From contig CAVWXP010000005.1 of the NCBI GenBank assembly GCA_963759175.1, positions 124,001-188,000 on the forward strand: 64,000 nt of DNA. The letters run 5' to 3'. The notes under the pieces are model-generated. The model was not told the DNA's origin. It worked only from the letters and a program-made list of their open reading frames with translations, and did no database searches. This document shows positions 16,158-24,192 of this stretch, one piece after another. Each line of letters opens with the position of its first letter. The first letter of the stretch is position 1. The DNA comes from SZUA-442 sp963759175 (GTDB lineage: Bacteria; Actinomycetota; Acidimicrobiia; Spongiisociales; UBA5794). A program made the position numbers and the translations under genes.

Positions 16158-17915
16158 CTAATCCGGCGGAGTCGCGGTGAGGATCTCGATCTCATGCCAG
16201 GCCGGTGCAAGGCCCTCGAGAAACGTGCTGACGACCCGAATCGCATCGACGTTCTCGATTCCCCCTTCTGGTTCGTAGACCAGGATGTCGCCCTCGGCGG
16301 TTGTTCCGTCGAACGTGGTGCCCAGTTCGAACTCGCCGCCGCTGGAGCGAACCCACAGCTCGTGAACGCTGCGGCTCGGCGGATCCTGGGCCACCCACAG
16401 GCGAATGGCAACGACGTCGATGGGGTTCTCCAGCTCGAGTTCGACCCACTGCGGCACCTCGCCTGCCGCGTTCCAATAGCTCGGTGTTCCGTCGTTGATC
16501 GCGGTGATCGGATAGCTCGGGTCGGAGCTGGATGCAGTCACCGTCGCAGCGGGCGCAACGTTGTACCTGATGTAGTCGAAGTCGCCGTACTCGCACGGGT
16601 CCGGCCGATTCACCGGCGCAACGACCTCGGCGATCTCGCCGTTGCCCCCGGTCGCCCAATAGATGTCGTCTGCGTCATCGCCCCGCCATGCCCACTCGAT
16701 CCATCCGTCGAATCCGACCCGGCACGAATCGACCTCCATCTTCATCACCGCGGCTGCAGCCGAGACATGGTTCGACCACCAACTGCGATAGGCGCCGTAC
16801 TCCCCCAACACGATCGGCATCTCCTCGGCGCCGGCGATCCCGAAGTTCTCCCACACGTGGGCATCATCGACACCGTTCCCCGGGTAATGGTGGAGATCGA
16901 CGAAGTCGGCTTGTGTGTTCCGTAGGAAGTACGCGGTCTGGACGAGCCGTGTCTCGGACTCCCCCAGGACAGGGTTGGGTGCGTTCGGCGTGAAGAAGCC
17001 CACCGTCACCAATGCGGTCGGGTCTATCTCCCGGATGTTGCGCCGGATCAGATCGGTCCAATGGACAAGGCCCTCGTCGACCATTCGGGTCTTGTCGTCG
17101 GGAATCGACATGTCGTACGTGAGGCCGTTGGCAGTGGTGACCAATCCGGACTCGAGGGACAGCGGTGCCGCGTCCAGGAAGAAGTGGTGTTCCTGACGCA
17201 ACTCGTAGGCCCAAACGACGTCGAGCGGTGCGTTGCGGTCGACCAGCGCCTGGACCACAGATCGCCAATAGTCGACATAGAGGGGAACGGCTTTCGGGTT
17301 GAGGAACTCGTTGTTGGCGCTCTCGAAGGTCTCGTCGATCAGGGCCGCGGTGCCATCGATCCAGTAGCCCTCATCGGGCAAGGTGTTCGAGGCGACCATG
17401 ACATAGAGGCCGTGGTCCTTGGCTCGATGCAGGAAGTCAACGAGGTTGTCCATGAACCCGGGGTTGAGCCGACCGTCGGCACCGGGGATACAGCCGTTCC
17501 TGTACGAGCCACACACCTCGAGCATGACCCGGACGACGTTGAACCCAAGCGACTTCATCGCGGCGAAGTCGGCATCGATCGTTGCTGGGTCGTAGACGTG
17601 GGTCGACAGCACGCTATCGAGCACCTCACCGGTAACACCAGGAAGGAACCGGTTGTAGTTCATCCCGCGGGGGACGAATGTGTCGCCGGTCACCGCGTCG
17701 AAGAACTCCCCTTGGCCGTCCACAACGCGAACCTGGATGCGGTGCTCAGCAAGCGAAGCCGCCGAGGTCGTCGTGGTGGGAGGGTTGGTGATCGTGGTCT
17801 GTGGAGGTGTCGTTGTCGGGGGCGTCGTGGTCGGGAACGTTGGTTCGGAAGCACTCGGCGAGCAAGCGGCCACCATCAGGGCGACCGCAGCAAGCAGGGT
17901 GAGGTATCGCGACAT
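16158..17915 (-). CDS. lipoprotein with glycoside-hydrolase (GH5-like) and discoidin-like domains
   Basis: A 585-residue protein. The signal peptide ends in lipobox VAAC (Cys18), followed by a Thr/Pro-rich linker (residues 20-53). Residues about 65-425 look like a (beta/alpha)8 glycosidase of the GH5 or GH-A clan: RGMNYNRF, LGFNVVRVMLEVCGSYRNGC, candidate acid/base Glu238 or Glu242 in YELRQEHHF, LHHYPGN, and candidate nucleophile Glu372 in VLGEYGAYRS. Residues about 470-585 resemble an F5/8-type C (discoidin) carbohydrate-binding domain. It is predicted to be surface-anchored and act on a polysaccharide; the substrate is unknown. The ATG is fixed by the signal peptide. Confidence 0.8.
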   Translation of the reverse strand: MSRYLTLLAAVALMVAACSPSASEPTFPTTTPPTTTPPQTTITNPPTTTTSAASLAEHRIQVRVVDGQGEFFDAVTGDTFVPRGMNYNRFLPGVTGEVLDSVLSTHVYDPATIDADFAAMKSLGFNVVRVMLEVCGSYRNGCIPGADGRLNPGFMDNLVDFLHRAKDHGLYVMVASNTLPDEGYWIDGTAALIDETFESANNEFLNPKAVPLYVDYWRSVVQALVDRNAPLDVVWAYELRQEHHFFLDAAPLSLESGLVTTANGLTYDMSIPDDKTRMVDEGLVHWTDLIRRNIREIDPTALVTVGFFTPNAPNPVLGESETRLVQTAYFLRNTQADFVDLHHYPGNGVDDAHVWENFGIAGAEEMPIVLGEYGAYRSWWSNHVSAAAAVMKMEVDSCRVGFDGWIEWAWRGDDADDIYWATGGNGEIAEVVAPVNRPDPCEYGDFDYIRYNVAPAATVTASSSDPSYPITAINDGTPSYWNAAGEVPQWVELELENPIDVVAIRLWVAQDPPSRSVHELWVRSSGGEFELGTTFDGTTAEGDILVYEPEGGIENVDAIRVVSTFLEGLAPAWHEIEILTATPPD

Positions 17916-18239
17916 GGCGGCAGTATGGCCGCCGGGCCACGACCTCGCTATGGCTTCTCGGCCAGGGAGATCTGCCTGCAGCCGATCGTGGAGGGGCACC
18001 GGAACACATACCAGACGCCCAAGGCGTCGCGGGACCGCGCTCTCCGTCTAGCCCGGACCCAGCCTGAGCAGGCGCATGACCTCAGTCGCCACGAAGACCC
18101 GACCGTATCCGCGGCCAGTCGCCTCGGTGAGGACTCCGAGGTCGACAACGAGTCGCTATCGCCATTGGCGAAAGGTACGGGCACCATCGATGGTCACAGC
18201 TACTCATGCAAGCCAGGGCTCCTACTCATACTGGGCCAC
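17916..18239. other. 324-base stretch without a supported gene
   Basis: This lies between the divergent lipoprotein and kinase genes and should carry their promoters. Open frames here have no recognisable products, no good ribosome binding sites, and end within the stretch. One leftward frame contains a short plausible peptide (GVLTEATGRGYGRVFVATEV) that may be the remnant of a lost gene, but support is weak. Confidence 0.5.
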
Positions 18240-19151
18240 ATGGCGAGCTCGTCGTACGCTGCGGTGGTGGCTCTGCACGATGACGAGTACCCGATCGACA
18301 TCGACCTCGTCCGGTCGATGGTGGCCGACCAGTTCCCCGAATGGGAGGATCTCCCCCTGCGAGAGCTGGCGACCTCCGGAACAGTGAACGTGTTGTTCCG
18401 ACTCGGAGACGACAAAGTCGTACGCCTTCCCCGAGCTCGGGACTTCGCAGACGGTCCTCAACGGGAACTCGCGTGCCTTCCGCTCCTTGCGTCCATGGTC
18501 CCGTTGCGGATTCCACGGCATCTCGCTCTCGGCGCACCGACGGATGGGTACCCGTCACATTGGTCGGTACTCGACTGGATCGATGGGACCACGGCAGACC
18601 ACACCACCCTCGACGACATGAATGGCGCCGCTTCGGCCCTCGCAGAGTTCGTCCTCGCCCTCCGACGGGCCCCAACCGACGGTGCGCCACGAGGCGGCAG
18701 CTACCGGGCGCTCGATCTCGCACGGGTCGATCGAGACATGCAACGGTGGCTCGACAGACTCCCCGACGACATCGAACGCGGTCCCCTCCTCAGCGTGTGG
18801 CGCACCTGCGTCGCGGTGGAGGCATGGGCTGGACCCCCGACGTGGCTCCACAGCGACCTGCGGGGGGACAACCTGATCGCATTCGACGGAGACCTCGCCG
18901 CCGTCATCGACTGGGAAGGTTGCTCCGTCGGTGACCCCAGTGCCGACTACCTGGCTGCATGGTGGCTCTTCGACGGCGACAGCCGTGAACTATTCCGCAG
19001 CGCAGCCAGGGCCGATACATCGGATTGGTTGAGGGCCAAGGGTTGGGCCCTCCTCATGGCCGTGGCAGCCATTCCCTACTACGCCGACACGAATCCGGTC
19101 TTCGCCGCACAGGCACGAACCGCGCTCTCACAGATACTCGCTGACGAGTAG
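18240..19151 (+). CDS. aminoglycoside phosphotransferase (APH)-family small-molecule kinase
   Basis: A 303-residue protein of the APH/choline-kinase-like fold. The N-lobe region is LATSGTVNVLFRLGDDKVVRLPR. The catalytic loop is THxD-like WLHSDLRGDNLI (Asp in HSD), and the Mg-binding loop is VIDWEGCSVGDPSADYLAAWW. Closest in style to the macrolide 2'-phosphotransferase/HipA-unlike APH group common in actinobacterial chromosomes. The true substrate (antibiotic, sugar or metabolite) cannot be told. The ATG is chosen as the first start compatible with the family; the frame upstream is open by chance through the lipoprotein gene. Confidence 0.85.
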   Translation: MASSSYAAVVALHDDEYPIDIDLVRSMVADQFPEWEDLPLRELATSGTVNVLFRLGDDKVVRLPRARDFADGPQRELACLPLLASMVPLRIPRHLALGAPTDGYPSHWSVLDWIDGTTADHTTLDDMNGAASALAEFVLALRRAPTDGAPRGGSYRALDLARVDRDMQRWLDRLPDDIERGPLLSVWRTCVAVEAWAGPPTWLHSDLRGDNLIAFDGDLAAVIDWEGCSVGDPSADYLAAWWLFDGDSRELFRSAARADTSDWLRAKGWALLMAVAAIPYYADTNPVFAAQARTALSQILADE

Positions 19152-19167
19152 CCGCCCACGTTGGTCC

Positions 19168-19605
19168 CTAGGTCGAACCCGCCCAACAGCGAATCTCGTA
19201 GCCGGGGTTTCCACTGTCCTGCATGGCGGCCTGGTGGACGAGCGTGCCTTCGGGATCCGCCGAGATGGAGGCCACGTCGAGGCCCATGGTCGCCTTGTCC
19301 CGTTCCCTTTCGGCCACGACGATCAGACTGAGGGCGGTCCTCCCGAAGCGGAACAGCGTGTAGCTGTTGGGCTCGATCTCCACGGGATCTGATCCGGGAC
19401 CGAGCGGCCCGACCTCGTACTCGGCATCCCCGTGCTCGACGACACACCCGACCTGATCGGCCGCCATCGCATCGAAGGCAACCGGCATGGCGTCGCCTGG
19501 GGAACAGGCAGACACGATCAGTATCACAGCGGCCAGTACTGCGACCCTCGACCGATGTCCTCGGGTTGCGATGTCGCGCCATTCCCCCGTCATCGTATCA
19601 ACCAC
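19168..19605 (-). CDS. predicted lipoprotein of unknown function
   Basis: A 145-residue protein with a signal peptide ending in lipobox VSAC (VLAAVILIVSACSPG), then a small domain with two Cys (VGCVVEH and IRCWAGST) that could form a disulfide. No family is recognised. The start may be this GTG or the ATG 12 bases downstream; neither has a clear ribosome site. It converges with the kinase gene. Confidence 0.68.
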   Translation of the reverse strand: MVDTMTGEWRDIATRGHRSRVAVLAAVILIVSACSPGDAMPVAFDAMAADQVGCVVEHGDAEYEVGPLGPGSDPVEIEPNSYTLFRFGRTALSLIVVAERERDKATMGLDVASISADPEGTLVHQAAMQDSGNPGYEIRCWAGST

Positions 19606-19689
19606 TCGTGGACGGCCGTGTCCGCCGTGGCGGGATCCCGGCCGCTCGGGTCGAGGCCGGAGGGCTCGACCCGGTTCGATCGTCGCCGA

Positions 19690-20511
19690 CTACTCGGCGT
19701 CGGCGTTGATAGGGAAGTCCACCCGCGTCAGGAGTTCCTCCTCGGACACCTCCTGGGGGTCGTTGAGGTAGGTCTCCCTGGGTGGGCCTGCGCTCTCGTG
19801 ACCGTGGTCAGAGATCCAGTGCGTCAGCGTGTGATAGGCACGGCCGATCTCGCGGTACGGACCACGGTGCACGGTGGAAGCCATCGTTCCGCCCTCCAGC
19901 TCCCGCGAGTAGACGTCGGGGTCCTCGGCAATCGCTGAGCCAACGGGCACGCAGATCTCGATATCCCCTTCGGTCTCCTCGTCGATGACGTCGTGGTAGA
20001 CGATCAGGGGAGCGCCAGCGGGCTGGATCTGCAGACGACCGAGCGCCCCGACGAGCGTCCCGAATCCGGTACCGATGTCCTCCCCGATCCGGCTGAGATT
20101 CGTGTGCACCCTCGTGGCAGCCACGAGCTGGGGTTCCGATGTCATGACCTCGATGTCGTACGGCATGATGCTCTCCTTCTGGTCGATGAGATCCTCGAGG
20201 TACGAGAGCATCCGCTCGTGGGTCGCGAGCCTCTCGGCGAGTCGTTCCCGGTGGACGACCAGGTGCTTGTGCACGAGGTCACGGTCTTCGGTGTCGATGA
20301 CCGAACGGATCTCGTCGAGCGGCATGTCGACCGACCGCAACACCCGGATCGCCTCGGCGGTGTTCGCTTGAGCGATGTCGTAGTAGCGGTACCCCGACGC
20401 CTCGTCGACGACAGCCGGAGTCAACAACCCCATGTCGTCATAGAGGCGAAGCGCCTTGACGGACAGCCTCGTCATCTTCGAGAACCGTCCGATGGGCATG
20501 AGTTGTGCCAC
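19690..20511 (-). CDS. MerR-family transcriptional regulator with GyrI-like effector domain
   Basis: A 273-residue regulator. The N-terminal winged-helix (residues about 5-75) has PIGRFSKMTRLSVKALRLYDDMGLL and GYRYYDIAQ, typical of MerR. A dimerisation helix (80-115) follows, then a GyrI-like/SRPBCC small-molecule domain (118-273) with ATRVHTNLS and STVHRGPYREIGRAYHTLTHWI. This is the BltR/BmrR-type architecture; such proteins bind lipophilic or cationic compounds and activate efflux genes. The GTG start has an AGGAGGT site 5 bases upstream. The promoter has the 19-base spacer typical of MerR autoregulation. Confidence 0.9.
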   Translation of the reverse strand: MAQLMPIGRFSKMTRLSVKALRLYDDMGLLTPAVVDEASGYRYYDIAQANTAEAIRVLRSVDMPLDEIRSVIDTEDRDLVHKHLVVHRERLAERLATHERMLSYLEDLIDQKESIMPYDIEVMTSEPQLVAATRVHTNLSRIGEDIGTGFGTLVGALGRLQIQPAGAPLIVYHDVIDEETEGDIEICVPVGSAIAEDPDVYSRELEGGTMASTVHRGPYREIGRAYHTLTHWISDHGHESAGPPRETYLNDPQEVSEEELLTRVDFPINADAE

Positions 20512-20531
20512 TCGTACCTCCTTCTGACACC

Positions 20532-20562
20532 ATCATCGAGTCTCCTCCAGGGGCAGAGTCAA
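20532..20562 (-). promoter_or_regulatory. MerR-type promoter/operator with 19-base spacer
   Basis: Upstream of the MerR gene, reading leftwards: TTGACT (20562-20557) as -35, a 19-base spacer, then GATGAT (20537-20532) as -10. The spacer CTGCCCCTGGAGGAGACTC holds an imperfect inverted repeat centred in it. An overlong 19-base spacer with a central dyad is the hallmark of MerR-activated promoters, so autoregulation is likely. Confidence 0.55.
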
Positions 20563-20714
20563 GGACATTGTGACAAACCATCCCAGGAGATGTCCGGTCC
20601 AGGTAGGCGGCGACGTATCGAACGCCTGCCGGATCGAAAGCGGCGCGTTCCACTCCCGAGGGTCATAGCGGGCAACCGCCACAACGCCCGAACCCCGGTC
20701 GATAGGATCCGCCC

Positions 20715-21086
20715 ATGCCTGAAGCCTCCATTTGGCCAGACGAAGTCGCCCTCGAATTCGTGGACCCGACGAACCTGCTCGAACTCGCCGTGGACGGTGG
20801 AGTGCCGATCGCCCACCTGTGTGGCGGGCGCGCCCGGTGCTCCACATGCCGGGTTCGAGTCGTCGAAGGCATGGCGTCACTGTCGGAACGAACCCCGGGC
20901 GAAGCGGCGATGGCCGCCAAGCTCGACTTTCCCGATGAGGTGCGCCTGGCGTGCCAAACGGAGATCACGGGTCGGTGCGGCTGTGGCGGTTGGTCCTCGA
21001 TCAGGTCGACGTGGACATGGCTTCCCAGCTCGGCCGCGGACACTACGTGGGACCGGTTGGACGTGAGGTCCACGAGGCCGCTGTGA
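20715..21086 (+). CDS. 2Fe-2S ferredoxin-like N-terminal half of a cyclase gene, separated by a frameshift
   Basis: Residues 1-91 form a plant-type [2Fe-2S] ferredoxin domain: Cys ligands in HLCGGRARCSTCRV (C-x5-C-x2-C) and the fourth in LACQTEITG. After TEITG (about 20979) the frame becomes non-coding in character and ends at 21086, while the continuation VRLWRLVLDQVDVD appears in the next frame. One missing base in GGTCGGTGCGG (expected GGTCCGGTGCGG, Gly-Pro-Val-Arg) restores a single protein with the downstream cyclase. Fusions of a 2Fe-2S domain to a class III cyclase are a known architecture. Either a sequence error or a real mutation. Confidence 0.8.
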   Translation: MPEASIWPDEVALEFVDPTNLLELAVDGGVPIAHLCGGRARCSTCRVRVVEGMASLSERTPGEAAMAAKLDFPDEVRLACQTEITGRCGCGGWSSIRSTWTWLPSSAADTTWDRLDVRSTRPL

Positions 21087-21637
21087 TGTTCACCGATGTT
21101 GCGGGGTTCACAGCGATGTCCGAGGCACTACCCGCCTACGACGTCGTCCACATGCTCAACCGCTTCTTCAATCGGGCGAGCGAAGCGATCGAGGCCTGCG
21201 GTGGCAGGGTGGACAACTACATGGGCGACGGCTTGCTGTGCGTCTTCGGGATAGATGGGGACGACGACGCAGCCTTCAATGCCATCGAGGCCGGATTCGC
21301 CGTGCTCGACGTCGCCAGGGACATGCATGACTACGTGCACATGATCTACGGATACGAGTTCAGGGTCAGGGTCGGAATCGACATCGGCGACGTCATCTTC
21401 GGCCTGATGGGTGGTGAGGGGACGGCACGAGAAACCGTGATCGGCGACATCGTGAACGTCGCAAGCCGCATCGAGGCAGCCAACAAGGAGACCGGAACCC
21501 AGATGCTGGTGACCGACGAGGTACGCGCTCGCACCCAGGAACGCGTCGAGTTCGGGAGGCGGTTCGACCTCGACCTGCGTGGCAAGGCCGGCGTGATCGG
21601 GGCGCACGAGGTGCTCCGATTGGCGAACCAGACCTGA
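20951..21637 (+). CDS. class III adenylate/guanylate cyclase catalytic domain (C-terminal half of frameshifted gene)
   Basis: About 190 residues of a class III nucleotidyl cyclase that makes cAMP or cGMP: the metal-binding Asp in MFTDVAGFTAMSE, the second in GGRVDNYMGDGLLCVFG, then RVGIDIGDVIFGLMG, and the transition-state region IGDIVNVASRIEAANKETG. The nominal start at 20951 lies inside the ferredoxin-coding region, so the real protein most likely begins at 20715 and passes through a one-base frameshift near 20980-20988. If the frameshift is real, an internal start (GTG or ATG) could still make a bare cyclase. The redox cluster would be expected to regulate activity. Confidence 0.85.
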   Translation: MPNGDHGSVRLWRLVLDQVDVDMASQLGRGHYVGPVGREVHEAAVMFTDVAGFTAMSEALPAYDVVHMLNRFFNRASEAIEACGGRVDNYMGDGLLCVFGIDGDDDAAFNAIEAGFAVLDVARDMHDYVHMIYGYEFRVRVGIDIGDVIFGLMGGEGTARETVIGDIVNVASRIEAANKETGTQMLVTDEVRARTQERVEFGRRFDLDLRGKAGVIGAHEVLRLANQT

Positions 21638-21687
21638 GGGCGAGTTGAGCCGCCCATGGCCATGGGCGGGTTCAGGATTCGCCCTCA
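21635..21687. terminator. long nested hairpin, likely bidirectional terminator
   Basis: Outer arms TGAGGGCGA (21635-21643) and TCGCCCTCA (21679-21687) are complementary, and inside lies a perfect 20-base palindrome CCGCCCATGGCCATGGGCGG (21650-21669). The outer arm includes the cyclase stop codon. It sits between convergent genes, consistent with a shared terminator. Confidence 0.65.
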
Positions 21688-21727
21688 GCTCTGAGTTCCG
21701 ACGTGTGGAGGACCTACTCGGGCAACC

Positions 21728-22147
21728 CTATCCGTCCATGTAGACGTTGCCGCGCGCTGTGGCGAGATCATCGCCATGCACGGTCAACGCCCAGATGATG
21801 GCGACGGAGATACCGATGAGGAGAATCGCCCAGATCGGGTACCACGGAAGCCAGGCAAACGCTATGAGGGTCGCCAGGACGGCGACAGCAACGCCGACGA
21901 GCCGCGCCCAGACCGCTCCCGAGAACACGGCGAACCCCGCGAGGAGGACGACGATCCCGAGGATGAGATGGATCCATCCCCACGTGGTGACATCGAACCG
22001 GAAGATGTACTCGGGGGTCACGACGAAATAGGCCTCATCGGCCACGGCGATCAGCCCCACCATCAGCCACCCGAATCCGAGAAGGACCATCATGAACCCT
22101 GCGAAAGCGCTCCAGCCCACGGCCCAAGCGTTCGTTTCCTGTGCCAT
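21728..22147 (-). CDS. DUF7144-type four-helix membrane protein
   Basis: A 139-residue integral membrane protein with four predicted helices (about residues 10-33, 57-76, 82-98, 103-121), typical of the DUF7144 family of actinobacterial membrane proteins (AFAGFMMVLLGFGWLMVGLIA, TTWGWIHLILGIVVLLAG, AWLPWYPIWAILLI). Function unknown. Stands alone. Confidence 0.8.
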   Translation of the reverse strand: MAQETNAWAVGWSAFAGFMMVLLGFGWLMVGLIAVADEAYFVVTPEYIFRFDVTTWGWIHLILGIVVLLAGFAVFSGAVWARLVGVAVAVLATLIAFAWLPWYPIWAILLIGISVAIIWALTVHGDDLATARGNVYMDG

Positions 22148-22279
22148 ACGACCTCCCGTACTGCCGTGCCACCCATCCTACGCGACACGAGCTCCCTGCC
22201 ACGTCCACCACGCCGTCGACGAACGGGCTCGGTGATCGCCGCTGTCCGGGGATCCCCGACCACCGAGGCCGGAGGACCC

Positions 22280-22975
22280 TCACACGTAGCGGACGTCGGC
22301 GACCTCGATCTGGATGTACTCGAGATCCCCGTCTTCGAGTGCCCAGACGGCGCTCCCGGAGGACGGGAGGTACAGGTCACCGAACGACGCATGATCGCTC
22401 AACGGCGTCGACCACGGAGCCATGAGCCTTCGCTCCGAGTCGACGAAGTAGCGGTCCGCCATGCAATCCACGAGACGACCCTCGCCGTCGAACACGAACA
22501 CCGCATCGACCGTGAGATCTCCCACGGTGACCGAGGCCCGCGCGGACATGGCATCGATCGACTCCCACGCGATCGCATCCGTCGCCCACACCGCGGGGAA
22601 CCACATCGACTCGTTGAGCCAGCGAAGCGCCGTGCCCTGGTCGAGCTCGGGTCCCGCCTCATCGACGACGGTGAACGCGCCGAGCAGCTTCACGGTCATG
22701 TGACCGTGACCATCGACCAGCGAGTCGATCGCCCTACCGACGGTGATGCCCCCGATCTTCAACGCGGCGTTCCACACGAACCCTGGCGGATCCACCTGGT
22801 ACTGCTGGGTGGCCGCGAACCGCAACCATCGGGCATCCTCGTCGGTGCGGATCCTGCCCGTCTGACGCACCACGACCGACGTCGGAACCTCCGTGCCGAC
22901 CACACCCGACCGTTGGAGGCTCCTGCGCACCGGAACGGGTAGGCGTTCGATCACGTCGTCACGCACGATGGTCAT
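22280..22975 (-). CDS. DUF6544 (DUF6920)-type protein of unknown function
   Basis: A 231-residue soluble protein. ERLPVPVRRSLQRSGVVG, RWLRFAATQQYQVDPPGFVWNAALKI, DQGTALRWLNESMWFPAVW and FDGEGRLVDCMADRY match the DUF6544 family, uncharacterised proteins in actinobacteria and others. Repeated beta strands suggest a lipid- or ligand-binding barrel; this is inference. The ATG was chosen because conserved residues begin immediately after it; the longer open frame upstream is antisense to the next gene. Divergent from the next gene, with 72 bases between. Confidence 0.75.
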   Translation of the reverse strand: MTIVRDDVIERLPVPVRRSLQRSGVVGTEVPTSVVVRQTGRIRTDEDARWLRFAATQQYQVDPPGFVWNAALKIGGITVGRAIDSLVDGHGHMTVKLLGAFTVVDEAGPELDQGTALRWLNESMWFPAVWATDAIAWESIDAMSARASVTVGDLTVDAVFVFDGEGRLVDCMADRYFVDSERRLMAPWSTPLSDHASFGDLYLPSSGSAVWALEDGDLEYIQIEVADVRYV

Positions 22976-23047
22976 GCCCTCTCCTCTCCCCCCGACATCG
23001 TACGTCCGTCTCATCCGGACGCCGACGCCGCTGCGTATCGTGACCAG

Positions 23048-24136
23048 ATGTCGCCCCGCGAACAAGACGATCGGGTCCGCCCGATTCCCATCAGTGACGA
23101 TGATGCCGCGACGGAGCTCGCTCCGGTCGCCGACGGCACATCCAGCTCGACGAGGCGACCCTTGGCCGGGCTCATGATGCTGACCCTCGTTGCCATCGTC
23201 GCTGCTGTCGCCCTCACATCGTGGGGTTCGCTTCGCGACGATGCGTCGGCCGACGAATCGGTCGAGGGTCGCTCCACCAGCTCGCATCTCGGACCCGACG
23301 ACCAGCTCCTCCTCGTGGCCGAGCGCACCGAGGTGCAATGGGAGACGACATGGGATCGGCTCCAACCGCCACAAACCACGACGGGCCTCATCGGCCTGAT
23401 CCCCGCACCCCGATCCTCGGAAGCCGCAAGCAGATCGATCGACGCCAGCGGAACGGTCCTCGCCGACAGCATCTGCCGAGCCGGCACCTGCGTCATCGGG
23501 TTGTTCGCACGTGAAGCCCCCCTCGACCGTATCGCGACCATCGATGGCGATGCGTTCGCCTGGCACGAGGAGGATCCGTTCCGGATCGCCTGGACCACCG
23601 GATCCGGTGCGGTGGCGGAGATACGGTCCGGGATCCTCGACCCCGACTCGGGGACGATCGACGGTATCGAGAGCCACGGCTCGGTCGGCGCAAACGACCG
23701 CTTGGCGCGCTGGGACGCGGACGGATTCATCCTCACCGGCACCGGCACGCAAGCGATCGATGGTGACGGCGCACCCATGTGGTCGGTCGATGCCAACATC
23801 CTCGACCTGTCCGGCGGCATGGTGGTGATCACCCGGGGACCGGGTTCGTGGGCCGTGCTCGATCGCATCGACGGAACCACGCTGATGGCTGCAACACCCG
23901 GCCAGGACGCCATCTCGGTGACGGACGTGGACGAGGGTCAACGCAGGGTCACGGTCGCGAACGACGGATACCGGTACACGATCGCGGCGAGCACACCATC
24001 GGGTGCCGTGCGGACGGCATCGATCGGTTCCGTTCCGGGCACCACCTTCCGCATCTACCGCGACGACGAGGGGACGAGGCTCACGATCGTCGTGGAACGC
24101 GCCGAGGACGGCATCGTCCCTTTGTCGTTCGATTGA
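23048..24136 (+). CDS. membrane-anchored protein of unknown function
   Basis: A 362-residue protein with a 40-residue hydrophilic N-terminus, one transmembrane helix (residues about 41-60) and an extracytoplasmic domain of about 300 residues. That domain is beta-rich with repeated Asp/Gly turns (ATIDGDAFAWHEEDPFRIAW, GIESHGSVGANDRLARWDADG, SVDANILDLSGGMVVITRG), which look like propeller blades. No enzymatic motif or family is recognised. It could be a surface sensor or scaffold. Confidence 0.65.
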   Translation: MSPREQDDRVRPIPISDDDAATELAPVADGTSSSTRRPLAGLMMLTLVAIVAAVALTSWGSLRDDASADESVEGRSTSSHLGPDDQLLLVAERTEVQWETTWDRLQPPQTTTGLIGLIPAPRSSEAASRSIDASGTVLADSICRAGTCVIGLFAREAPLDRIATIDGDAFAWHEEDPFRIAWTTGSGAVAEIRSGILDPDSGTIDGIESHGSVGANDRLARWDADGFILTGTGTQAIDGDGAPMWSVDANILDLSGGMVVITRGPGSWAVLDRIDGTTLMAATPGQDAISVTDVDEGQRRVTVANDGYRYTIAASTPSGAVRTASIGSVPGTTFRIYRDDEGTRLTIVVERAEDGIVPLSFD

Positions 24137-24192
24137 CAGGATCTGCACGCCGCGACGGCCGTCGAGCGCAGCACCGATCCACGAACCCGACG

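Noticed and set aside
17948..18187. Leftward 79-codon frame between the lipoprotein and kinase genes
   Set aside because: No start signal, no recognisable domain, Arg/Ser-rich; at most a remnant.
17061..18239. Upstream extension of the APH-family kinase frame
   Set aside because: The extension runs antisense through the glycosidase lipoprotein gene; the kinase homology begins only after 18240.
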